Assembly (NCBI GenBank): GCA_902591185.1
Contig: CACIZU010000003.1
Span: 1-64,000, forward strand
Origin: an uncultured Pelagibacteraceae bacterium
GTDB lineage: Bacteria > Pseudomonadota > Alphaproteobacteria > Pelagibacterales > Pelagibacteraceae
Direction: 5' to 3'
DNA length: 64,000 bases
Under the pieces are notes generated by a model that saw nothing but the letters and a program-made list of their open reading frames with translations, did not search any database and had not been told where the DNA came from. Position numbers and translations under genes: made by a program. Position 1 is the first letter of the stretch; each line of letters opens with the position of its first letter. Below, one piece after another: positions 35,462-43,362 of the stretch.

Positions 35462-36484
35462 ATGTCAAAATTAATAGTTATATCTGATCCTTTTCCTAGA
35501 ACACTCGAACTCATTTTTACAAAAAAAAAACTTAAGGAACTTAAATCTAAGTATAAAGTTTTAACTGTTTCAAAAAAAAATCCAAAAAAATTTTATGAAA
35601 AAAATATACATAAAGCTACATTTATAATGGGTCAGCCAAGTTTAGATAAAAAACTTCTATCTAAAGCAAAAAAACTAAAAGCTATTATTAATGTTGAAAG
35701 TAACTTTATGAATAATATGGACTATGATTATTGTTTTAAAAAAGGCATTCATGTAATAGCAACATCTCCTGTATTTTCAAAACCAGTTGCGGAAATTGCT
35801 TTAGGAATGACTTTATCTTTATTACGAAATATCCATACTGCTCATTCAGATTTTATCAAAGGAAAAGAAAGCTATGGATTAGAGAGCAATCTTAAAGCTT
35901 CATTATTATCAGAAAAAAAAATAGGGCTATTAGGTTTTGGAGATTTAGCTAAATCCTTATATCCACTGTTGTTACCATTTACTAAGGACATAAATGTATA
36001 TGATCCCTGGATACCTCAAAAAAAAATTAAAAAGTTAGGATTTAACTCAATGAGTTTAAACCAAATGTTTAAAAATTGTGAAATTATCTATGTATTGGCT
36101 GCTGTAACTACAAAAAATAAAAATCTGATAGATAAAAAATTATTAAATAAAATGAAATCCAATTCATTATTTATCTTAATGAGCAGAGCTGCAATTGTAA
36201 ATTTTAAGGATTTAATCAAACGAGTAAAAAAAGGTGATATATTTGTTGCAACAGATGTATTTCCAGAGGAACCTGTGACAAAAAATAATCCAATTAGAAA
36301 AGTTAAAAATATTCTATTTTCAGCACACAGAGCAGGAGCCTTGGAATCAGCCTTCTTTAATATGGGAAATATCGTCTTAAAAGATATGAATTTAATTTCT
36401 AAAAATTTACAACCAAAATTTTGTAAAAGAGCTGAACATAAAACGGTAGGTTTGTTGGCATCAAAACCTGTTGCAATTAATTAA
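35462..36484 (+). CDS. D-2-hydroxyacid dehydrogenase family protein
   Basis: A 340-aa member of the D-isomer 2-hydroxyacid dehydrogenases. The NAD motif is GLLGFGDLAKSLYPLLLPF; active-site residues appear as Arg in LMSRAAIVNFKD, Glu in VFPEEPVTKNNPI and His in FSAHRAGALES. It differs clearly from the homologue at 24007-24963, so the two are not a recent duplication. It precedes the sugar ABC transporter by 22 bp. Confidence 0.84.
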   Translation: MSKLIVISDPFPRTLELIFTKKKLKELKSKYKVLTVSKKNPKKFYEKNIHKATFIMGQPSLDKKLLSKAKKLKAIINVESNFMNNMDYDYCFKKGIHVIATSPVFSKPVAEIALGMTLSLLRNIHTAHSDFIKGKESYGLESNLKASLLSEKKIGLLGFGDLAKSLYPLLLPFTKDINVYDPWIPQKKIKKLGFNSMSLNQMFKNCEIIYVLAAVTTKNKNLIDKKLLNKMKSNSLFILMSRAAIVNFKDLIKRVKKGDIFVATDVFPEEPVTKNNPIRKVKNILFSAHRAGALESAFFNMGNIVLKDMNLISKNLQPKFCKRAEHKTVGLLASKPVAIN

Positions 36485-36506
36485 TTTTTTTATATTTTCA
36501 TTATTT

Positions 36507-37256
36507 ATGTCCACAACAAAAAATCTACTTCTAGAAGCAAAAGGAGTAACAAAATATTTTGGTACCATCACTGCTTTGGAAAATGTCAATTTAAAAATAC
36601 ATGGCGGAGAATGCTTGGGAGTGGTGGGAGATAATGGTGCAGGAAAATCTACTCTGATGAAAGTTCTGTCGGGACTTTATAAACCCAGCGCAGGATCTTT
36701 ATTTTTTGAAGGAAATGAAAAAGTTTTAGAAAGTCCAAGAGACTCTCAAATTTTAGGCTTAGAGATGGTTTACCAAGATCTTGCTTTAGCAGGAAATCTT
36801 CCAATTGGAGAAAATATATTTTTAGGAAGGGAACCAACTAAAAATTTAGGATTAATGAAATTATTAGATTTTAAAAAGATTAAAGAATTAACTGATGCTC
36901 ATTTAGGAAAATTAAAAATTAATGTAAAAAGCGCAGATCAAAAAGTTGAAGAACTTTCAGGAGGTCAAAGGCAAGCTGTAGCAATTGCAAGGTCAACTGC
37001 TTTTGATGCCAAAGTGGTTATTATGGATGAACCAACAGCGGCTCTTGCCATAAAAGAAGTTGGAAAAGTTCTTGATCTTATAAATAGTTTAAAAAAAACA
37101 GGTGTAGGTGTAATTGTAATCAGTCATAGAATGGATGATATATTCACTGTATGCGATCGAGTGATGGCTTTATTTCAAGGAACAAATTTTGCTGAAGCTG
37201 AACTTTCAAAAACTTCAAGAGATGAAGTTATTGGTTGGATTATGGGTAAGAAATAA
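36507..37256 (+). CDS. CUT2-type sugar ABC transporter ATPase
   Basis: A 249-aa ABC ATPase: Walker A GDNGAGKST, signature LSGGQRQAVAIARS, Walker B VVIMDEPTAALAIKEV, switch His in VISHRMDDIF. Unlike RbsA or MglA it carries one ATPase domain, not two fused, as in fructose transporter FrcA. The ATG at 36507 is preferred to one at 36471 that would add a hydrophobic tail overlapping the previous gene. Partner permease overlaps by one base. Confidence 0.93.
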   Translation: MSTTKNLLLEAKGVTKYFGTITALENVNLKIHGGECLGVVGDNGAGKSTLMKVLSGLYKPSAGSLFFEGNEKVLESPRDSQILGLEMVYQDLALAGNLPIGENIFLGREPTKNLGLMKLLDFKKIKELTDAHLGKLKINVKSADQKVEELSGGQRQAVAIARSTAFDAKVVIMDEPTAALAIKEVGKVLDLINSLKKTGVGVIVISHRMDDIFTVCDRVMALFQGTNFAEAELSKTSRDEVIGWIMGKK

Positions 37257-38272
37257 TGATTGAAGAAAAAGATAAGAAACAAGAAAGTCTATATTTAAAA
37301 TTAATTCCATATTTTGATAAATATGGAATTTTGCTTTTGTTGTTAATAATGATATTGGTCATGCATATTTTACAGCCTGATGTATTTTTATCATGGCGAA
37401 ATGTTACTAACGTTTTCAAACAAATATCATGGCAATCAATGTTAGCTTTAGGCGTATTTATGGTGATTGTAACTGCAGGAATAGATCTTTCGGTAGGTTC
37501 AATCATGATGTTATCCCTAATGATTTTAGCAATAGTTGCAAAAGCAGGAGCCCCCTGGTTTATAGTTGTTATTACACCTTTAATTGCTGGGTTTTTATGT
37601 GGGTTAATTAATGGAGCTGGAATTACATTTTTAAGAATGCCTCATCCATTTATAATGACCTTAGGTACATTATATATTTTTAGAGGAACAGGAAATCTTA
37701 TATCGGGCGGAACACCAATTAGTGGTTTTACAGATGAAGTAAGATATTTAGGACATGGTAGAATTGATCTTACTTGGTTAGGATTAGAAAAATCACAATA
37801 TCTTCCTGTAAGTTTAGTTTTAATTGCAATTGTGTATTTTATTTTTTGGATTTTTATGAATCATTCCCGAACTGGAAAATGGATATATGCTATTGGAGGA
37901 AATCCTAATGCAGCTAGAGCATCAGGTATAAATGTTAATAAAATTTTAATAATCGTTTATTCTTTATGTGGATTTTTATCTGGAATTGGAGCACTGATTT
38001 TAGCTGGTAGAGCTGACTCTGGTTATCCGAATGCTGGACTTCAATCAGAACTTGATGCAATAGCGGCATGTATAATTGGAGGAGCTAGTTTTTTTGGTGG
38101 AAGAGGAACTGTGCTAGGAGTATTTGCTGGTGTGATGATAATGGGAATATTGAGAAATGGTCTTAATTTAATGGACGTTAGTTCATTTTGGCAACAAGTT
38201 TTAATTGGGTCAATTATTGTCTTAGCAGTTTACATAGATGTTTTAAGAAGAGATTTAAGTACAAGAAAATAA
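37256..38272 (+). CDS. CUT2-type sugar ABC transporter permease (RbsC/FrcC family)
   Basis: A 338-aa inner-membrane permease with about eight to ten hydrophobic helices. RbsC-family signatures are VTAGIDLSVGSIMMLS, FLRMPHPFIMTLGTLYIFRG, YAIGGNPNAARASGINV and GGASFFGGRGTVLGVFAGV. It works with the ATPase before it and the binding protein after it. Substrates of such systems include ribose, fructose and inositol; inositol is plausible here because of the iol genes, ribose because of rbsD/rbsK-like genes. Confidence 0.94.
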   Translation: MIEEKDKKQESLYLKLIPYFDKYGILLLLLIMILVMHILQPDVFLSWRNVTNVFKQISWQSMLALGVFMVIVTAGIDLSVGSIMMLSLMILAIVAKAGAPWFIVVITPLIAGFLCGLINGAGITFLRMPHPFIMTLGTLYIFRGTGNLISGGTPISGFTDEVRYLGHGRIDLTWLGLEKSQYLPVSLVLIAIVYFIFWIFMNHSRTGKWIYAIGGNPNAARASGINVNKILIIVYSLCGFLSGIGALILAGRADSGYPNAGLQSELDAIAACIIGGASFFGGRGTVLGVFAGVMIMGILRNGLNLMDVSSFWQQVLIGSIIVLAVYIDVLRRDLSTRK

Positions 38273-38293
38273 TTACACGTTACAGTTGATTTA

Positions 38294-38335
38294 ATAGAGA
38301 TTATTAGATTTTTTATAGAGATTATTAGATTTTTT
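38294..38335. repeat. perfect 21-bp tandem repeat upstream of a binding-protein gene
   Basis: Two exact copies of a 21-bp unit (ATAGAGATTATTAGA then six T) at 38294-38314 and 38315-38335, followed by ATA of a third. They sit in the 135-bp spacer between the permease and the binding-protein gene and could be binding sites or slippage products. Confidence 0.85.
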
Positions 38336-38407
38336 ATAAAGTATTGAAGTTTAAGCAAAAGTTATATTAAATTTATTTTTTAAAAAACTAACGAGGGAAA
38401 ATAATAA

Positions 38408-39331
38408 ATGAAAAACTTAACAAAAATAATTAGTGTATTTATTACAACTGTTTTTCTTTTAGCAAGTATTTCAACAAGTGCTAATGCTGGAAAAAGAATA
38501 TTATTCAGCATTAAAGGTCCTGGGTCAGGAAATCCTTTTTGGGCATCCGTAGAAAAAGGAGCTAAAGAAGAAGCTGCAAAATTAGGTGTAGATCTAGTTT
38601 TGGTTGCACCACCACAAGAAGGTGATGTTCAAGCGCAAATTAACCAAGTAGAAGATCAACTTGCAAAAGGTGTTGATGCAATAGCGCTTGCACCAGGTGA
38701 TCCAAATGCTTTTGCTCCAATCGTAGATGATGCTATCAAAAGCGGAGTTCCAGTTGTATTCGTTGATACTAAAGGAATTAATGAAGGTGTAACTTTTATT
38801 GGAACAAATAATAAAAATGGTGCTGCATTAGCTGCTAAGTTTATTTGCGATAAAACTCCAAAAGGTGCTGATGTTGCAGTTTTAACTGGAATTGAGTCTC
38901 AGTCTACAGCTCTACTTAGAAGAGATGGAGCAGTTCAAGGACTTAAAGATTGCGGTCTAAATCTAGTAGCTACACAAACTGCAGAATGGGATACAGCAAA
39001 AGGAAGATCTGTAACTGAATCAATCATTCTTAAAAATCCAAATATTAAAGCTATATTTGCATCAAATGACAATATGGGATTAGGTGCTATGCAAGCTCTT
39101 AAAGATGCTGACATGAATGATGTAGTAGTAGTTGGATTTGATGCTACTCCAGATGCTGCTAAAAGTATTTTAGCAGGGGGTATGACAGCTACAATCGCTC
39201 AGTTTTCTTACAACATGGGTGCTTATGGAGTTAAATATGCACTTGAGTTAGCTAATGGTGGTAGTATTGATATAAATATTGATACTGGTACTCAATTAGT
39301 AACTAAAGAAAACGCTAACGATTTTAAATAA
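38408..39331 (+). CDS. periplasmic sugar-binding protein (RbsB family)
   Basis: A 307-aa periplasmic binding protein of the type I (ribose-binding) fold that feeds the preceding CUT2 transporter. A signal peptide runs to about residue 27 (STSANAGKR). Then KGPGSGNPFWASVEKGAKEEA, GVDAIALAPGDPNAFAPI, IKAIFASNDNMGLGAMQAL and VVVGFDATPDAAKSI mark the family. A strong ribosome site (GAGGGAAAA) precedes the ATG and a terminator follows the stop, consistent with high output of this gene alone. Ligand not identifiable by eye. Confidence 0.94.
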   Translation: MKNLTKIISVFITTVFLLASISTSANAGKRILFSIKGPGSGNPFWASVEKGAKEEAAKLGVDLVLVAPPQEGDVQAQINQVEDQLAKGVDAIALAPGDPNAFAPIVDDAIKSGVPVVFVDTKGINEGVTFIGTNNKNGAALAAKFICDKTPKGADVAVLTGIESQSTALLRRDGAVQGLKDCGLNLVATQTAEWDTAKGRSVTESIILKNPNIKAIFASNDNMGLGAMQALKDADMNDVVVVGFDATPDAAKSILAGGMTATIAQFSYNMGAYGVKYALELANGGSIDINIDTGTQLVTKENANDFK

Positions 39332-39352
39332 TCTTTAGAAAAAATTATAATT

Positions 39353-39388
39353 AAAAGGGTGGAATTTTTATTTCACCCTTTTTTTTTA
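39353..39388 (+). terminator. intrinsic terminator after sugar-binding protein gene
   Basis: AAAAGGGTG (39353-39361) pairs with CACCCTTTT (39374-39382), with a T-rich loop and a T run continuing to about 39388. It lies 22 bp after the binding-protein stop and 18 bp before the RbsD/FucU gene on the same strand. Confidence 0.88.
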
Positions 39389-39405
39389 TGTAATATAATA
39401 ATCTA

Positions 39406-39870
39406 ATGTTAATTAATATTAATCCAATTCTAAACCCTGAACTTTTATATAATTTAAGAGCTATGGGTCATGGAGATAAGTTAGTTTTAACAGACGCTAA
39501 CTTTCCCGCATATTCTCATTCTTTGAATAATAAAGTAATTAGATTAGATGGTGTTAATATTTATGAAGCTACGAAAGCTATTCTATCTGTCTTTCCATTA
39601 GACAGTTTTATAGACTCTGCTGCAAATAGAATGCAGGTAGATAATAAACCAGATGAATTAACAGAATGCCACAAAGATTTTATTAAAGCTGTCAAGGAAA
39701 GTTCTGGAGAAAATTGGAAAATTGGTTCAATTGAAAGACAAGAATTTTATAAAGAGGCGAAGAAATCTTACTTAATAGTATCTACTTCTGAAACAAGACC
39801 ATACGGATGTTTTATATTAACAAAAGGAGTAATAAAACCAGACGGTAGTGTTTGGGTTCTTGATAAATAA
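39406..39870 (+). CDS. RbsD/FucU-family sugar mutarotase
   Basis: A 154-aa RbsD/FucU family protein that interconverts sugar anomers after uptake. The N-terminal catalytic region reads LRAMGHGDKLVLTDANFPAYS with the key His, followed by RLDGVNIYEATKAILSVFPLD, and the C-terminal YGCFILTKGVI. Its length is nearer FucU (fucose mutarotase) than RbsD. It overlaps the ribokinase-like gene by one base, suggesting the two process the same sugar. Confidence 0.88.
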   Translation: MLININPILNPELLYNLRAMGHGDKLVLTDANFPAYSHSLNNKVIRLDGVNIYEATKAILSVFPLDSFIDSAANRMQVDNKPDELTECHKDFIKAVKESSGENWKIGSIERQEFYKEAKKSYLIVSTSETRPYGCFILTKGVIKPDGSVWVLDK

Positions 39871-40781
39871 TGAACTCAATTTGTATTTTTGGGGTATTTG
39901 TAGCTGATCTTTGTTTTTTTGCTGAAAAAATTCCTGTTAAAGGTGAGACAGTTTTAGGGAAAAATTATTTAGTTGGACCAGGTGGAAAAGGATCAAATCA
40001 AGCAATTGCTGCAGCCAGATTAAATGGAAATGTTAATTTCATAACCAAAATTGGTAAAGATAATCATGCCGATATGGCATTTAGATTGTATGAAGATGCA
40101 GGAGTAAAAACTTCATCTATAATTCAAGACGAAAATCTTTCTACGGGCGTTGCAGGCATAATGATTGATGATAACGGTAGTAATGCAATAAATATTGTTT
40201 CAGGTGCAGCTGCGCATCTTAATAATCAAGATATAGATAAAAATTTGGAAATATTTAAAAAATCTAAAATTTTTCTTACTCAAATGGAAACTCCTGAAGA
40301 GGTAACTATATACTCTTTAAAAAAAGCTAAAGAAAATGACTGTATAACAGTTTTAAATCCAGCACCAGCAAGAAATATAGAGAAAGAGGATTTTAATTTA
40401 TTAGATTTTTTTACACCAAATGAAAATGAGGCTGAATTTTATTTAAATAAAAAAATTAAGTCTGAACAAGATGTTAAAAATGCTGCAAGTGAATTTTTAA
40501 AAAAAGGTGTAAAAAATATTATAATCACCTTAGGAGAAAAAGGAGTTTATTTTGCCAATAAAAATGAAGAATATTTTATTGATGCTTTAAAGTTGAAGGA
40601 TGAAGTTATAGATACAACAGGAGCAGGAGATGCTTTTAATGGAGCATTTGTCGTAGCGTTAGCTAATGAACTTAAATATAAAGAAGCATTACAATTTGCA
40701 AATAAAGTTGCTGGAATATCGGCAACAAGATTAGGAGCTGCAAGCTCAATGCCAACTTTAAATGAGGTCGATAAATATTAA
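39870..40781 (+). CDS. rbsK: ribokinase-like PfkB-family kinase
   Basis: A 303-aa sugar kinase. GGKGSNQAIAAARL near residue 41 and the anion-hole motif DTTGAGDAFNGAFVVAL with the catalytic Asp are PfkB signatures; TVLNPAPARN and the GLG-like ITLGEKG favour ribokinase. If the cluster degrades inositol it could also serve as the missing 5-dehydro-2-deoxygluconokinase (IolC is also a PfkB protein), but ribokinase is the closer match by eye. Convergent with pdxA after 10 bp. Confidence 0.87.
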   Translation: MNSICIFGVFVADLCFFAEKIPVKGETVLGKNYLVGPGGKGSNQAIAAARLNGNVNFITKIGKDNHADMAFRLYEDAGVKTSSIIQDENLSTGVAGIMIDDNGSNAINIVSGAAAHLNNQDIDKNLEIFKKSKIFLTQMETPEEVTIYSLKKAKENDCITVLNPAPARNIEKEDFNLLDFFTPNENEAEFYLNKKIKSEQDVKNAASEFLKKGVKNIIITLGEKGVYFANKNEEYFIDALKLKDEVIDTTGAGDAFNGAFVVALANELKYKEALQFANKVAGISATRLGAASSMPTLNEVDKY

Positions 40782-40791
40782 TAACTAAATT

Positions 40792-41787
40792 TTAATTTTT
40801 TTTATTCTCAGCCATTGATAAAGCAATTTTAAATGAATTTAATAAAGGTTCTAAATTTGCTATATTTTTCCCAGCTATTTCAAAAGCAGTTCCATGAGCT
40901 GTGGTTGTAATAGGCACTGTTAAGCCGCCTTGAACTGTTACACCTCTATCAAAACCAAATGCTTTAAGACCAGATTGTAAAGCATCGTGATACATACCGA
41001 CCATACAATCATGTTTTTTATTTTTATAAGCTACGATAAAAGATGTGTCGCAAGGCAATGGTCCATCTGTATTTAGACCAAGTTTTTTTGCCTCTTCTAT
41101 CGCAGGAATAATTTCATCCTTTTCCTCAGTTCCAAACTCAGCATGAGGATTAAGTGCTTGAACAGCAATTCTAGGATTTTTTACTCCATTTAATTTCATT
41201 ACTTCATCAATTAACTTAATTGGTTTTAAAATATTTTCTTTTGTAATTTTGCTTGCAACTTCTTTTATAGGAATATGAGATGTAACTCTGGCAGTCCAAA
41301 AATTGTCTATAACATTAAATTCGCAACAAAAACTTTTCACTTCTAGTTTATCAGCCATTAGTTGCAACTCATCAGAATATCTATTTCCTCCTAGTTTTAA
41401 ACTAGTTTTGTTAAAGGGAGCAAAATTGATCGCATCAATTTTATTTTTTTTAGCTAATTCTAAAGCAAGATCAAGAGCCTCCAAAATACTTTCGCCAGAC
41501 TCTTTTGAAGGTTCTGCAATTTTATAATGATGATTTTTACCTTTAGAAATATCTAAAAAAAATCTATTTGTATTTTTAAAATTAATTTGATCAAAATTAT
41601 CTACAGTTTCCAATTTATGAGAATATCCTGATATTTTATTTCCTTCATCAAAAATATTTTTTTCTCCAATAATTACTAAATTAGCTTTGTTTGTAATTTC
41701 TTCTTTTAGTAGTTTAGATAATAATTCTGGCCCGATACCAGACGGATCACCAAGAAGCAATGCAATATTAATTTTATTTTGGGCCAT
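40792..41787 (-). CDS. pdxA: PdxA-family 4-hydroxythreonine-4-phosphate dehydrogenase
   Basis: A 331-aa NAD-dependent, metal-binding dehydrogenase/decarboxylase. LLLGDPSGIGPELL begins the family; metal-ligand histidines lie in VTSHIPIKEVAS, MYHDALQSGLKAFGFDRGV and TTTAHGTAFEIAGK. It stands alone on the minus strand in a catabolic island, away from other B6 genes, so it may be PdxA2-like, acting on four-carbon sugar acid phosphates such as D-erythronate phosphate. The DUF1537 kinase that usually accompanies PdxA2 is not in the window. Confidence 0.86.
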   Translation of the reverse strand: MAQNKINIALLLGDPSGIGPELLSKLLKEEITNKANLVIIGEKNIFDEGNKISGYSHKLETVDNFDQINFKNTNRFFLDISKGKNHHYKIAEPSKESGESILEALDLALELAKKNKIDAINFAPFNKTSLKLGGNRYSDELQLMADKLEVKSFCCEFNVIDNFWTARVTSHIPIKEVASKITKENILKPIKLIDEVMKLNGVKNPRIAVQALNPHAEFGTEEKDEIIPAIEEAKKLGLNTDGPLPCDTSFIVAYKNKKHDCMVGMYHDALQSGLKAFGFDRGVTVQGGLTVPITTTAHGTAFEIAGKNIANLEPLLNSFKIALSMAENKKN

Positions 41788-41855
41788 TTTTTTCTTAAGC
41801 TTTGTATCAGATTATGTTTAAATAATTAATTATAAATTAACTAAAGAGGGAAATA

Positions 41856-42827
41856 ATGAAAAAAAGTTTTAAACTTTTCTTAGCTGCTGCGTTTCTAGTG
41901 ACTGAATTTTTTGTTATAGCATTACCAATGCTTACTACTTCTGCAAGAGCAGATGGTGCTATACAAGCGATTACTCATGCTGGTTTCGGTGGTGGTACTG
42001 ACGTAACTACTAGAATGATGCTTTTAAGAGCTCGTAGAGTTCTTAAACAAGATATGCAATTAGTTAACAAAAAAGGTGGCGGTGGAGCAGTATCAATGGA
42101 TTATATGATGAGCTTACCTGCAGATGGTCAACATACTTTAACCTGGACTACTGGTCACGCTGTATCAATGGCGCTAGGCAAAACTAAAGTTAAAATTAGT
42201 GACATGCAACCACTAGCAAGAGGTACTGATGATCCTCAATTATTTGTTGTAAATTGTAAAGCAGACATCAAAGATGCTAAAAAATTTATTAGTACTCAAA
42301 AATCAAAATCACTTAAATATGGAACAACTCATGTTGGTGGAATTGATGATGTTAGTGCAATTGCATTTACTAAAAAAGGTGGATTAAAAGATCCTACTAT
42401 TGTTGCTTATAAAGGTGTTGCTCCAATTAAAACAAACCTTATCAAAGGAGATATTGATGTAGGTGTTTTAAATTTAGGAGAAGCATTAACTGAGATAAAC
42501 GATGGTACACTTTGTGTTTCAATTGTTTTAGCAAATAATAGAATGGCTAAAATTGGAGATTCTCCAACAGCTAAAGAATTAGGAATTCCTGTTTCTTTAT
42601 CTACGGTTAGAGGATTTGTAACTAAAAAAGGAGCTCCAGCTGAAAGAGTTAAAGAATTAGAAGCTGGAATGATGAAAGCAATGAGTCACAACTATTACAA
42701 AAATTTCTTAACTGAAATTGGTCTTGATGAAACAAGTGTAGTTGGTGCTGACGAATGGGGTAAGCAAATGGAAGAAATGCTTACTGAAATGACTGCACAG
42801 CTTAAAGCTTTAGGTTACATTAAGTAA
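41856..42827 (+). CDS. tctC: tripartite tricarboxylate transporter binding protein (TctC/Bug family)
   Basis: A 323-aa periplasmic solute receptor of the Bug family. A signal peptide ends near residue 32 (TSARADGA). AGFGGGTDVTTRMMLLRARRVL and NKKGGGGAVSMDYMMSLPADGQHTLTW are the standard first lobe. Ligands of such proteins are carboxylates. A strong ribosome site (GAGGGAAA) lies 4-6 bp before the ATG. A terminator-type hairpin follows within 45 bp and overlaps the next gene. Confidence 0.93.
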   Translation: MKKSFKLFLAAAFLVTEFFVIALPMLTTSARADGAIQAITHAGFGGGTDVTTRMMLLRARRVLKQDMQLVNKKGGGGAVSMDYMMSLPADGQHTLTWTTGHAVSMALGKTKVKISDMQPLARGTDDPQLFVVNCKADIKDAKKFISTQKSKSLKYGTTHVGGIDDVSAIAFTKKGGLKDPTIVAYKGVAPIKTNLIKGDIDVGVLNLGEALTEINDGTLCVSIVLANNRMAKIGDSPTAKELGIPVSLSTVRGFVTKKGAPAERVKELEAGMMKAMSHNYYKNFLTEIGLDETSVVGADEWGKQMEEMLTEMTAQLKALGYIK

Positions 42828-42851
42828 TTATCAAAGAAGTACATTTTACTA

Positions 42852-43355
42852 ATGAATAATGTACAAAAGCAAAAAAGGGCAAACAAAAGTTTGCCCTTTT
42901 TTTTTAAAGATGAGTTTAAAGTTTCTTTTATAATAATATTTATCTCAACTATTTTATTAATAACAACTTTTACATTTGATATTGTTCCTCCAATTTTAAA
43001 TAGAGGTATACAGCCAGCAACTTTTCCAAAAGGATTATTAATTTTAATAATAGGCTTAACTTTAATCATATATTATTTATCAATAAAAAAACCTTGGAAA
43101 GTTGAAAAAAAACTACCAAAGACTTTTTTTTTAACATTATTGAGTTTTTTAATTTTTGTCATTGTTTCAAAAACTTTAGACTTCTTTTTGGCAATTTCTT
43201 TATTATCTGTCTTTGTTTCATACTATTGGGGTGAAAGACGGATACTTTATTTGATACTAGTTAGTGTAATCTTTCCCATTATAGTATTTATTTTTTTTGA
43301 AACAATTTTAGGATTAAGATTTCCACCGGGTATAATTACAAATATTTATTATTAA
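42852..43355 (+). CDS. tctB: tripartite tricarboxylate transporter small subunit TctB
   Basis: A 167-aa inner-membrane protein with four hydrophobic helices after a basic N-terminus (NVQKQKRANKSLPFFF). The helix pattern and the place between TctC and TctA mark it as TctB, a poorly conserved family. ATG at 42852 is the only usable start: no ATG, GTG or TTG follows in frame before the first helix. Codons 7-18 coincide with a perfect 14-bp hairpin and T run, so a terminator is embedded in the coding sequence. Confidence 0.85.
   Translation: MNNVQKQKRANKSLPFFFKDEFKVSFIIIFISTILLITTFTFDIVPPILNRGIQPATFPKGLLILIIGLTLIIYYLSIKKPWKVEKKLPKTFFLTLLSFLIFVIVSKTLDFFLAISLLSVFVSYYWGERRILYLILVSVIFPIIVFIFFETILGLRFPPGIITNIYY
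42871..42906 (+). terminator. intrinsic terminator inside the 5' end of tctB
   Basis: A perfect 14-bp stem, AAAAAAGGGCAAAC (42871-42884) with GTTTGCCCTTTTTT (42889-42902), loop AAAA, followed by more T to about 42905. It starts 19 bp inside tctB. It would end most tctC transcripts unless translation of the first tctB codons or another factor prevents folding. Confidence 0.85.
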
Positions 43356-43362
43356 GTTTAAA

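Noticed and set aside
36507-37256. truncated RbsA (half of a two-domain ATPase)
   Set aside because: A single-domain ATPase is normal for FrcA-like systems and all motifs are complete, so no gene decay is implied.
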